Source of the DNA: Chloroflexota bacterium
GTDB lineage: Bacteria; Chloroflexota; Anaerolineae; Anaerolineales; Anaerolineaceae
Direction of reading: 5' to 3'
DNA: 5,085 nt
Assembly: GCA_023406965.1 (NCBI GenBank)
Contig: JAEXTI010000033.1
Span: forward strand, 1 to 5,085
A program made the translations under genes and the position numbers. Below the pieces are notes generated by a model. The model had not been told where the DNA came from. It saw nothing but the letters and a program-made list of their open reading frames with translations, and ran no database searches. Of the stretch, positions 1 through 5,085 are shown piece after piece (position 1 is the stretch's first letter; each line of letters starts with the position of its first letter).

Positions 1-2
1 AC

Positions 3-1379
3 CTGGTCGTAGCGTTGATCTTTATTCGATATCCAATTGCCCTGGACGATATGTACCAGTACGATATGTTGGCCCGCTCCATCCGGGATGGGCGCGGCTA
101 TCGCTGGTATTCGCAGGCCGATTTGGACGTACTGTGGCCGTATTATGAGCCTATGATAGAGGTGGAACGGAGCGCATTCCCCGACGATGGCCTGCCGACA
201 GCGCACCGTGCGCCCGGGTACCCACTGTTTCTGGCGCTGCTGTATGTTTTTACCCCAGATGCGGCTCGTTTCGGCGTGGCGCGGGTGGCCCAGGCCGGGT
301 TGGCTGCGGGGCTGGCGCCTCTGGCGGCATGGTTGGCCCGCCGGGCGGGATTTTGCCTGAAGGAGTGCCTCCTGGCGGGCATTGGGGTCAGTCTATACCC
401 GATCTTGATGTTCTACCCGGTGGCGCTGGCTTCGGAGAACCTGTATGTTTTGTTGGGGCTGGTTAGCTTGATTGCCATCTACGGGCTTGGAGAAAAGCAT
501 TCGCCGGGCGGGGCGGCGTTGGCGGGATTGCTGGCAGGCCTGACAATGTTGACGCGCTCGGTGTTTGCCCCGTTTGTGTTGCTGGCGGGCCTGTGGCTGG
601 CGCGCTTCAGCCCAGGGAGAAAGAAAGCAGCGCTCGTGTTCTTGAGCATTGCTTTTGGTTTGTGCCTGCCGTGGGCTGTCCGAAATTCTCTCCTGGCGGG
701 GAAACCAGCCTTTATCGAAGGCGGGGCCGGGTACAATCTGTATATCTCCAACCACCCGCAGGGTGATGGGGGCTTCATCTCATCCATTGCCATTCCACCG
801 TTGAATATTCTCAACGATGCGGACCGCGAACAGGTGTGTATGCAGCAGGCGATTTCCTTCATCCGCCGGGACCCGCTGGAATCTGCCCGCCGGGCTATGG
901 TGCGGCTGGTACGCTTCACGGGGATCGAGGGGCGCGAGTTCTTTTACTTCTATACCAACAATTTGCTGGGTCCCATTGCCCAACCCTGGCTGATAGGGTT
1001 GATCTTGCTTCTGGTTCTGCCTTGGGCGTTTACGCTGATCTTGGGCGCGGCAGGCTTGTGGCTGACCTGGTCCAGGGAGCGCAAGCTGGCGTGGCTGGTG
1101 GGGCTGTATCTGATCTCATATTTGTTGCCGCATGTGGCGATCATTGCCGAACCGAGGTTCCACCTGGCCTGGGTACCGGTGCTAATGCCTTTTGCTATGG
1201 TTGGGTGGTCGGCGCGGAAATTAATGCCAGGTCGACGGTTGTTTACTCGTCCAAACATCGGCTTCACGCTGCTGATGGTGGGGGCGCTGGCCTTGATCCT
1301 GGGCAGCTTGATGAGCAACCTACCGGTGCTGTCTTTGATCCTTCAACCCGGCGGGAACGAGCTGCGCTTTGCTTATTAA
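3..1379 (+). CDS. GT-C family (ArnT/PMT_2-like) membrane glycosyltransferase, 5'-truncated
   Basis: Polytopic inner-membrane glycosyltransferase of the GT39/PMT_2 type, which in this family moves a sugar from a polyprenyl-phosphate donor to an acceptor on the outer face of the membrane; donor and acceptor cannot be told from the sequence. The frame is open through the left edge: the TTG at 15 is internal, since codons from position 3 continue a hydrophobic helix. Counting that TTG as residue 1, D11-D12 (codons 45-50) lie just after the first helix, where GT-C enzymes carry the catalytic acidic pair. HRAPGYPLFL (64-73) is the usual loop-to-helix motif, and SEN (140-142) gives the second conserved acidic site. 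LPWAVRN (218-224) and NLYISNHP (241-248) are also typical, as is EPRFHLAWVP (379-388) near the end. About nine or ten further helices are visible, with a long loop at roughly 225-320. It ends in TAA, 4 nt from the convergent rhomboid stop. Family assignment is firm; substrate is unknown. Confidence 0.88.
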   Translation: MVVALIFIRYPIALDDMYQYDMLARSIRDGRGYRWYSQADLDVLWPYYEPMIEVERSAFPDDGLPTAHRAPGYPLFLALLYVFTPDAARFGVARVAQAGLAAGLAPLAAWLARRAGFCLKECLLAGIGVSLYPILMFYPVALASENLYVLLGLVSLIAIYGLGEKHSPGGAALAGLLAGLTMLTRSVFAPFVLLAGLWLARFSPGRKKAALVFLSIAFGLCLPWAVRNSLLAGKPAFIEGGAGYNLYISNHPQGDGGFISSIAIPPLNILNDADREQVCMQQAISFIRRDPLESARRAMVRLVRFTGIEGREFFYFYTNNLLGPIAQPWLIGLILLLVLPWAFTLILGAAGLWLTWSRERKLAWLVGLYLISYLLPHVAIIAEPRFHLAWVPVLMPFAMVGWSARKLMPGRRLFTRPNIGFTLLMVGALALILGSLMSNLPVLSLILQPGGNELRFAY

Positions 1380-1383
1380 GGAG

Positions 1384-2061
1384 TTACTGCCAGGCGACGT
1401 AGGTTGGTTGGGTGCTCCTGCCGGGAAGCAGCTTGCCTAAAATGACTCCAACGACGAAGCCACCGATGTGCGCCCAGAAAGCCGTGCCGCCCACATCGGG
1501 GCCACCGAAGGACATGACCCCGCTGAACAATTGCAGGACGAACCACAGGCCCAACACCACCACCGCCGGGACGACGGTCATGCGCATAAAGAATCCCAGG
1601 GGGATAAAGGTCACAATCCGGCTTTGGGGGTAGAGCACCAGGTAAGCGCCCAGGACGGCTGCAATGGCGCCGCTGGCGCCCACGGTGGGGATCTGTGAAG
1701 CGGGGTTGGTGAGGAAGTGGACGAAGGATGCCACCGCGCCGCCGACCAGGTAGAAGATCAGGTATTTTACCGGACCGAGGCGATCTTCCACGTTATCGCC
1801 AAAAATCCACAGGTACAGCATGTTTCCGCCGAGGTGAGCCAGCCCGGCGTGCATGAACATACTGGTGAAGACATCAGAGAAATCCCCAAAATCCAGGCCG
1901 CTGCTGATGTTGGCGGGAATGAGGGCGAAATCATAGACGATTTTTTCTTGGGCAGAGCCTGCCAACCACATGAGGATGAAGACCAGAATGTTGGCCGCGA
2001 TGAGCAGGTAGTTGACCACCGGTGTGTGCCGGGTGGGGATTTGGTCTCGGATGGGGATCAT
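1384..2061 (-). CDS. Rhomboid family intramembrane serine protease
   Basis: Six-helix rhomboid protease of 225 residues that should cleave membrane-spanning substrates within the bilayer. The catalytic serine is S130 in GASG (128-131) and its partner histidine is H198 in AHIGG (197-201), so the Ser-His dyad is intact. HLGGN (76-80) supplies the conserved H and N of helix 2 that help form the oxyanion hole. Helices lie at about 17-35, 68-88, 98-116, 127-144, 163-182 and 193-212. The N-terminus (MIPIRDQIPTRHTP) matches, from memory, a common bacterial rhomboid subfamily lacking extra cytoplasmic domains. I chose the ATG at 2061 over the in-frame ATG at 2103 because it has AAGGAGA at 5 nt spacing and starts with the family-typical residues, while the upstream ATG has no ribosome binding site. 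It follows the response regulator on the same strand after 104 nt and has its own predicted promoter. Substrate is unknown. Confidence 0.95.
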   Translation of the reverse strand: MIPIRDQIPTRHTPVVNYLLIAANILVFILMWLAGSAQEKIVYDFALIPANISSGLDFGDFSDVFTSMFMHAGLAHLGGNMLYLWIFGDNVEDRLGPVKYLIFYLVGGAVASFVHFLTNPASQIPTVGASGAIAAVLGAYLVLYPQSRIVTFIPLGFFMRMTVVPAVVVLGLWFVLQLFSGVMSFGGPDVGGTAFWAHIGGFVVGVILGKLLPGRSTQPTYVAWQ

Positions 2062-2066
2062 GGTTT

Positions 2067-2073
2067 TCTCCTT
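2067..2073 (-). promoter_or_regulatory. Ribosome binding site deciding the rhomboid start
   Basis: Read on the minus strand the sequence is AAGGAGA, five bases ahead of the ATG at 2061. It is a near-perfect Shine-Dalgarno match and fixes the start 42 nt downstream of the longest possible frame, whose ATG at 2103 has no such sequence before it. Confidence 0.85.
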
Positions 2074-2135
2074 GAACGATAACCAGGAAGACAGTTTTCG
2101 CATGAGGGTGTTGATCGAATTGCCCTACTTACAAA

Positions 2136-2164
2136 AGTATAACGGATTTCGAGTGGCTTCACAA
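2136..2164 (-). promoter_or_regulatory. Predicted sigma70-type promoter of the rhomboid gene
   Basis: On the minus strand TTGTGA (2164-2159, 4 of 6 to the -35 consensus) is followed after exactly 17 nt by TATACT (2141-2136, 5 of 6 to the -10 consensus). Transcription would start near 2129, giving a leader of about 68 nt before the ATG at 2061. The -35 box begins just past the response-regulator stop codon (2168-2166). This suggests the rhomboid can be expressed independently, although no terminator separates it from the two-component operon. It is a pattern match only. Confidence 0.6.
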
Positions 2165-2165
2165 A

Positions 2166-2846
2166 TCACTGATCTGCGTGTTTTCCACCCTTCTGGGCAA
2201 GGAGAGCGGCTTCGGTTCGGTTACGAACTTGTAGTTTTTGCAAGATATTGGTGATGTAATGCTTTACGGTCTTTTCGGAGAGAAACAGGTTTTGCCCGAT
2301 CTCCTTATTGCTCAAGCCGGATGCAAGCTCGTCTAAAATTTGCCGCTCGCGGTCGGTTAATTCATCGATCGGGTTATCTTTCTCGATTGAAGTCTGAGCA
2401 TCCGATCTTTGCATACCCAGGAGCATATTCGTTGCCAGGGCTGGCGGGATGTATGTCTCGCCTGCTGCAACCGCTCGCAAGATGCGCAGCAATTCTCGGG
2501 CCGATACTCCCTTCAAGATATATGCACGGGTGCTGGTCTTCAGGGCGGCGATCAAGTGATCATCTGTTTCCGAGGCGGTCAACACCGCTACGCGTGTCTC
2601 TGGACTTAATTCACCAATGACTCGCGCAGCCTCCAAACCTCCGCCAGGCATGTCGATATCTAACAAAATGATGTCAGGGTGAGTATCCTCCGCGAGACGG
2701 ATGGCATCAGCAGCCGATCCGCCTTGCCCCACAACTTCGATGTCTCGCTCTGCACTTAAGATCGTGACCAAGCCGTCCCGAAACAAGTTGTGGTCGTCAA
2801 CGATAACCAGGCGGATCTTGGCAGGTGGTTTGATTTCTTGATTCAT
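2166..2846 (-). CDS. NarL/FixJ-family two-component response regulator
   Basis: Cytoplasmic transcription factor of 226 residues, a usual length for the family. The receiver domain (about 11-128) has the acidic pocket D17-D18, the phosphoacceptor D63 in LLDIDMPG, the switch threonine T90 and the conserved lysine K112 in ILKG, all intact. A linker (about 135-160) leads to a LuxR-type helix-turn-helix (about 161-218) beginning LTDRERQIL, with the recognition region around LSEKTVKHYITNIL (189-202). Phosphorylation at D63 should promote dimerisation and DNA binding. The ATG at 2846 overlaps the kinase stop codon in an ATGA, with AAGGGA seven bases upstream inside the kinase gene, so the two are translated in succession from one mRNA. 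It is therefore very likely the cognate partner of that kinase. Target genes are not known; the repeats between 4387 and 4455 are the most obvious candidates. The sampled line 2281-2340 is about 45% G+C, lower than the flanking genes. Confidence 0.96.
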   Translation of the reverse strand: MNQEIKPPAKIRLVIVDDHNLFRDGLVTILSAERDIEVVGQGGSAADAIRLAEDTHPDIILLDIDMPGGGLEAARVIGELSPETRVAVLTASETDDHLIAALKTSTRAYILKGVSARELLRILRAVAAGETYIPPALATNMLLGMQRSDAQTSIEKDNPIDELTDRERQILDELASGLSNKEIGQNLFLSEKTVKHYITNILQKLQVRNRTEAALLAQKGGKHADQ

Positions 2847-4291
2847 TGAGATATCCCTTCCTCAACCTGGATGGGAAGCCGTGCTGTTATACGAGTTCCT
2901 ATCCCGAGTGTGCTTTCGATGGAGAATGATCCAGCGAGGCTTTCGATTCGTTCACGCATTCCACTTAAGCCGAGATGCCCATCTTTTGGGCGCACTTGAT
3001 GCGGATCAAAGCCCGGGCCGGTGTCTGAGATGACCACAACAAGTTGGTCGTTTTCAGAAGTCAGGCTTACTTTCTGGCCCGAGCCGTTGGCATGGCGAAA
3101 GGCGTTATTCAATGCCTCTTGAACAAGGCGGTAGACGGTGATTTTTACTGCAAGAGACACATTGTCTGGAACAGCGATGATCTCGAGGGTCACTGAACTG
3201 TCGGTGCGTCGTTCATGAATATGAATGACCCGCTGCACGGTTTCGGCTAAGTTCAGTTCTACCAACTGTGGGAGGCTTAACCCTGAAGCGATGGCGCGCA
3301 TCTCTTTTAGCGCATTTTGAAGATGGGACTCTACGCCAGAGATCTGTTCGATCAGCTTTTGGTCAATGGCCCCTTGAGGGTAATTTTCTAGTTGCCCCTT
3401 CACAGTATCTAATTGGAGCAGGGATAGGCCCAAATCCTGCGCCGGGCCATCATGCAGTTCGGACCCAATCCGGCGCAAATAACCTTCATTCAACTGTGCC
3501 AGGCTGGCAGACGCCTGCCGGATTCGAGTTTGTAGTTTTTTGTTTCTTGCCAACAGATCTGTAAGTTGTGTTATTTTGTCAGCCAGCTCAATTTGTTGGT
3601 TGGTAATTGTGTCGCCTGCTCGCCGCACAAACCCGGCCAGAAGGAAGTACATGGTAAGAATCGCGAAACCTACGACGAGCCAACTGCGTTGCTTTAAAAC
3701 CCTTATCTCTTGGTCCAGGTCTTCGGTTGATTGATAGAACTCGGCTACCGCAATGATTTCATTTGTTCCAGTCCGCCATAGAGGGCTGTAGATTTCTAAC
3801 AACTGTGAATACTGGACGCCCAACGAGGCGTTTTCCTCGTCATTCAGCGGACTAATTTCTGAAATAACATCTCCCAATCGAGCCCGCAAGAGGCCTTCGC
3901 TCATCGGGTAGGTCTTACCGAGAATGGAAGTGGTATCGGAGGTATAAAGCAGCTTGCCGCGGATACTCCAAATGCGGAGGGCAACGATTTGACGACCGAT
4001 CGGGTTATCTTGAACCAGCCGTTGCAAAGCGGCGACCTGATCGGGAGAAAGTACTTCGGAACTATCCAAACTTTGCAGGTTGGGCGCAATGAAGCTGTCT
4101 ACATATAAAGCTGTGGTTGCGCCGGTGCGGTGAACAACGCCGCTAACGATTTGCCGCTCAACCCACGCGCCAATTCCGATCATCCCTGCCAAAAGGATGA
4201 ACAATCCAGCCAGCATGAAGCGTTGAATGAGGGTTAAGGTTTTATAGCGGGTGAGCAAGCCCATCATAATTGTTGGTCGATTGAATTTCAT
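2843..4291 (-). CDS. Membrane sensor histidine kinase, HisKA_3 (NarX/DesK-like) type
   Basis: Sensor kinase of 482 residues that should autophosphorylate on H280 and pass the phosphate to the adjacent regulator. Helix 1 (about 24-44) and helix 2 (about 203-223) bracket an extracytoplasmic sensing domain of about 155 residues; its ligand is unknown, and the IWSIRGKLLYTS stretch (107-118) looks like the central strands of a PAS/Cache-like fold. A predicted coiled coil (about 228-270) connects to the dimerisation helix, where ELHDGPAQDLG (278-288) carries H280 and the HDxxxQ motif of this class. The ATPase domain has the N box around QEALNNAFRHA (391-401), DTGPGF (423-428), GHLGLSGMRERIE (438-450) and GIGTRITARLP (463-473), so it looks active. 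No HAMP or cytoplasmic PAS domain is evident. An in-frame TGA at 4300-4298 rules out an upstream start. The ATG at 4291 lacks a good Shine-Dalgarno, and the ATGs at 4267 and 4264 are no better, so the start is moderately certain. Confidence 0.95.
   Translation of the reverse strand: MKFNRPTIMMGLLTRYKTLTLIQRFMLAGLFILLAGMIGIGAWVERQIVSGVVHRTGATTALYVDSFIAPNLQSLDSSEVLSPDQVAALQRLVQDNPIGRQIVALRIWSIRGKLLYTSDTTSILGKTYPMSEGLLRARLGDVISEISPLNDEENASLGVQYSQLLEIYSPLWRTGTNEIIAVAEFYQSTEDLDQEIRVLKQRSWLVVGFAILTMYFLLAGFVRRAGDTITNQQIELADKITQLTDLLARNKKLQTRIRQASASLAQLNEGYLRRIGSELHDGPAQDLGLSLLQLDTVKGQLENYPQGAIDQKLIEQISGVESHLQNALKEMRAIASGLSLPQLVELNLAETVQRVIHIHERRTDSSVTLEIIAVPDNVSLAVKITVYRLVQEALNNAFRHANGSGQKVSLTSENDQLVVVISDTGPGFDPHQVRPKDGHLGLSGMRERIESLAGSFSIESTLGIGTRITARLPIQVEEGISQ
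2854..2859 (-). promoter_or_regulatory. Ribosome binding site of the response regulator, inside the kinase gene
   Basis: AAGGGA on the minus strand lies seven bases before the ATG at 2846, within the last codons of the kinase. Together with the ATGA overlap (2846-2843) it allows the ribosome finishing the kinase to reinitiate on the regulator. Confidence 0.6.
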
Positions 4292-4366
4292 GGGTGATCA
4301 ATACCCCGCAGCCCTGACAAAATTTGGCGGAAGACATCGTTAGTGATAGAAGGTCCACTCAAGATT

Positions 4367-4372
4367 ATTATA
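4367..4372 (-). promoter_or_regulatory. Predicted -10 box of the kinase/regulator operon
   Basis: On the minus strand 4372-4367 reads TATAAT, a perfect -10, about 75 nt upstream of the kinase ATG and inside the most A+T-rich part of the gap. With 17-nt spacing the -35 position (4395-4390) reads ATAAGA, only 3 of 6 to consensus, so the promoter would be weak or activator-dependent. A half of an inverted repeat (4387-4394) covers this -35 position. Confidence 0.5.
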
Positions 4373-4386
4373 CATAAATGCACATG

Positions 4387-4455
4387 GTTTCTTATGGGAC
4401 CAAGGGCGCGAGGCATGATGAGACTTAAGTCTTAAGAAACAGGGACCACGGTCGC
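4387..4455. repeat. Cluster of inverted and direct repeats, possible regulator-binding region
   Basis: Three overlapping symmetries occur here. GTTTCTTA (4387-4394) and TAAGAAAC (4433-4440) form an 8-bp perfect inverted repeat. GGGACCAAGGGCGC (4396-4409) and GGGACCACGGTCGC (4442-4455) are direct copies identical at 12 of 14 positions and 46 bp apart. Between them lies the palindrome at 4421-4432. The cluster sits upstream of the kinase -10 box and about 110-180 nt ahead of the divergent DUF5667 gene, where a regulator could act on both. The repeats are directly visible; the operator role is inference. I saw no terminator or RNA gene in the rest of 4292-4565. Confidence 0.45.
4421..4432. promoter_or_regulatory. 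Perfect 12-bp palindrome, candidate operator
   Basis: AGACTTAAGTCT is its own reverse complement, and the last three bases are shared with a second palindrome, TCTTAAGA (4430-4437). LuxR-type regulators such as the one encoded nearby usually bind short inverted repeats as dimers. The centre lies 57 bp upstream of the centre of the kinase -10 box, near -67 from the predicted start, which would suit an activator. Binding by the local regulator is not shown. Confidence 0.4.
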
Positions 4456-4520
4456 AGTAACGTTTGGCCCTATGGCAATAGTGTTTCCTTCACTGGATGA
4501 GTAAACTGACATTAAGTTAT

Positions 4521-4538
4521 GAGTTCATCAGCGAACTC
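4521..4538. repeat. Inverted repeat in the leader region of the DUF5667 gene
   Basis: GAGTTC (4521-4526) and GAACTC (4533-4538) form 6-bp perfect arms around the 6-base spacer ATCAGC; a U-G pair at 4520/4539 could extend the stem in RNA. It ends 14 bases before the ribosome binding site. There is no T-run after it, so it is not a terminator. It could be a DNA operator or a leader hairpin. I found no convincing promoter boxes for the plus-strand gene in this gap. Confidence 0.4.
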
Positions 4539-4552
4539 GACTAATCTCTTTT

Positions 4553-4558
4553 GGAGGT
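4553..4558 (+). promoter_or_regulatory. Ribosome binding site of the DUF5667 gene
   Basis: GGAGGT lies seven bases before the ATG at 4566. It is the strongest Shine-Dalgarno in the window and establishes that the frame running off the right edge is a real gene start. Confidence 0.88.
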
Positions 4559-4565
4559 AACTAGG

Positions 4566-5085
4566 ATGTCAGCTCAACAGAAACAAATCGGACTGCGGGT
4601 GGTAATCGTTGCGGTGGTGGTCGCTGCTCTCGTTTTCGGAGGAATTGGAATCACGGGCGCCGCTGCCCAATCGTCCATCCCTGGAGACGCACTCTACTCG
4701 GTCAAGACCAGCATTGAACAGACTCGGCTTTCTCTGGCCCGAGACGCGGGAAACCGCGCCCAGATGAAGATGGCTTTCGCGGAAGAACGGTTGAACGAGA
4801 TAGACGCTTTGATCAAAGAAGGTCGATTCCGCGAAGTGGCTCCGGCGGTGCTGGCGTTTGAGGCGAACATCAACAGCGCAATCCTGGAGTTGGAGACCCT
4901 GGCCAAGGCAGATCCGGCTCGGGCGGGACAACTTGCATTGGAGATTACCGCTGCACTCAGCCGCTACGCCCAGACATTGAGTGATTTGGTGGCCCAGGTG
5001 CCGGACAGCGTCCGTTCAGAAGTGAACCGTGCACTGGATACCACTCGTGTGGTTGGGGGCCTGGAAATGTCATTCGGAGATGATG
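4566..5085 (+). CDS. DUF5667-type membrane-anchored or exported protein, 3'-truncated
   Basis: The first 173 codons are visible and the frame is still open at the window end. Basic residues K6 and R11 precede a hydrophobic segment (about 12-30) that ends in TGAAAQS (30-36). It could be a signal peptide cut after an AAA-type site or an uncleaved anchor; either way the rest is predicted outside the cytoplasm. IPGDALYSVKTSIEQTRLSL (38-57) is the hallmark opening of DUF5667, a domain of unknown function that I recall from Chloroflexota and actinobacteria, often near sigma factors or other regulators. The remainder (about 58-160) is mostly helical, with AEERLNEIDALIKEG (72-86) and a conserved-looking D116-P117 break between helices. 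No catalytic residues are recognisable. The gene is divergent from the two-component operon across 274 nt and may be its target. Gene reality is near certain, family assignment strong, function unknown. Confidence 0.88.
   Translation, partial: MSAQQKQIGLRVVIVAVVVAALVFGGIGITGAAAQSSIPGDALYSVKTSIEQTRLSLARDAGNRAQMKMAFAEERLNEIDALIKEGRFREVAPAVLAFEANINSAILELETLAKADPARAGQLALEITAALSRYAQTLSDLVAQVPDSVRSEVNRALDTTRVVGGLEMSFGDD

Noticed and set aside
836..1402. A 188-codon open frame on the plus strand overlapping the glycosyltransferase
   Set aside because: It lies wholly inside a well-supported gene in another frame, has no ribosome binding site, no recognisable domain and the skewed composition expected from a G+C-rich shadow frame.
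1717..2082. A 121-codon plus-strand frame antisense to the rhomboid
   Set aside because: The opposite strand encodes an intact rhomboid with all catalytic residues; the antisense product is polar, lacks a start signal and shows no domain.
2062..2103. A 14-residue N-terminal extension of the rhomboid starting at the ATG at 2103
   Set aside because: There is no Shine-Dalgarno before 2103, while 2061 has one at ideal spacing, and the family-typical N-terminus begins at 2061.
2075..2811. A 13-bp exact repeat, AACGATAACCAGG, at 2075-2087 and 2799-2811
   Set aside because: One copy is coding (LVIVD region of the receiver) and the other is in the rhomboid leader. A 13-mer repeat in 5 kb is expected by chance at roughly one in five.
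2366..4011. A 15-bp exact repeat, CGATCGGGTTATCTT, at 2366-2380 and 3997-4011
   Set aside because: Both copies are in frame and encode DNPI in the regulator and the kinase respectively. Shared codon choice plus chance explains it, and neither copy has further symmetry.
4444..4453. Short GACC-AC-GGTC inverted repeat
   Set aside because: Arms of four bases are too short to mean anything alone; it is noted only as part of the second direct-repeat copy.
4566..4670. The DUF5667 protein's Gly/Ala-rich helix as a substrate of the nearby rhomboid
   Set aside because: The helix has small residues rhomboids like, but basic residues at its start imply N-in/C-out orientation, opposite to most known rhomboid substrates, and the genes are not adjacent. 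It is too speculative to claim.
4569..4931. Minus-strand open frames opposite the DUF5667 gene
   Set aside because: The plus strand has an optimal ribosome binding site, a signal-like helix and the DUF5667 motif. The antisense frames show none of these.

Overview
The window looks like a bacterial chromosome segment, most likely from a Chloroflexota (Anaerolineae-type) organism. That assignment is an inference from a DUF5667-type membrane-anchored protein next to a HisKA_3/NarL two-component pair and a rhomboid whose N-terminus resembles a widespread environmental subfamily. No rRNA, tRNA, CRISPR array or mobile element was seen. Coding density is high: the only sizeable non-coding stretches are 2062-2165 (104 nt) and 4292-4565 (274 nt).

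Layout. (i) 3-1379, plus strand: the 3' part of a multi-pass GT-C (ArnT/PMT_2-like) glycosyltransferase, cut off by the left edge. (ii) 1384-2061, minus strand: a complete rhomboid intramembrane serine protease, tail-to-tail with the glycosyltransferase and only 4 nt away, with its own sigma70-like promoter in the 104-nt gap. (iii) 2166-2846 and 2843-4291, minus strand: a NarL/FixJ-family response regulator and a membrane-bound HisKA_3 sensor kinase, joined by an ATGA stop/start overlap, kinase first. (iv) 4292-4565: a divergent intergenic region holding a TATAAT box for the kinase operon, a cluster of palindromes and repeats, and a separate inverted repeat just ahead of the next gene. (v) 4566 to the right edge, plus strand: the start of a DUF5667-type protein with an excellent Shine-Dalgarno sequence, cut off by the window end.

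How the parts may work together. The kinase probably senses something outside the membrane through its roughly 155-residue extracytoplasmic domain and phosphorylates the regulator at D63. The regulator then binds DNA, plausibly at the repeat cluster between its own operon and the DUF5667 gene, because the kinase promoter has a perfect -10 but no credible -35. The two-component genes are visibly poorer in G+C than their neighbours in the lines I counted, so the pair may have arrived separately. The rhomboid could be co-transcribed with the pair by read-through but does not need to be. Nothing here amounts to a demonstrably new system; the divergent regulatory region and the DUF5667 gene it may control are the most interesting part.
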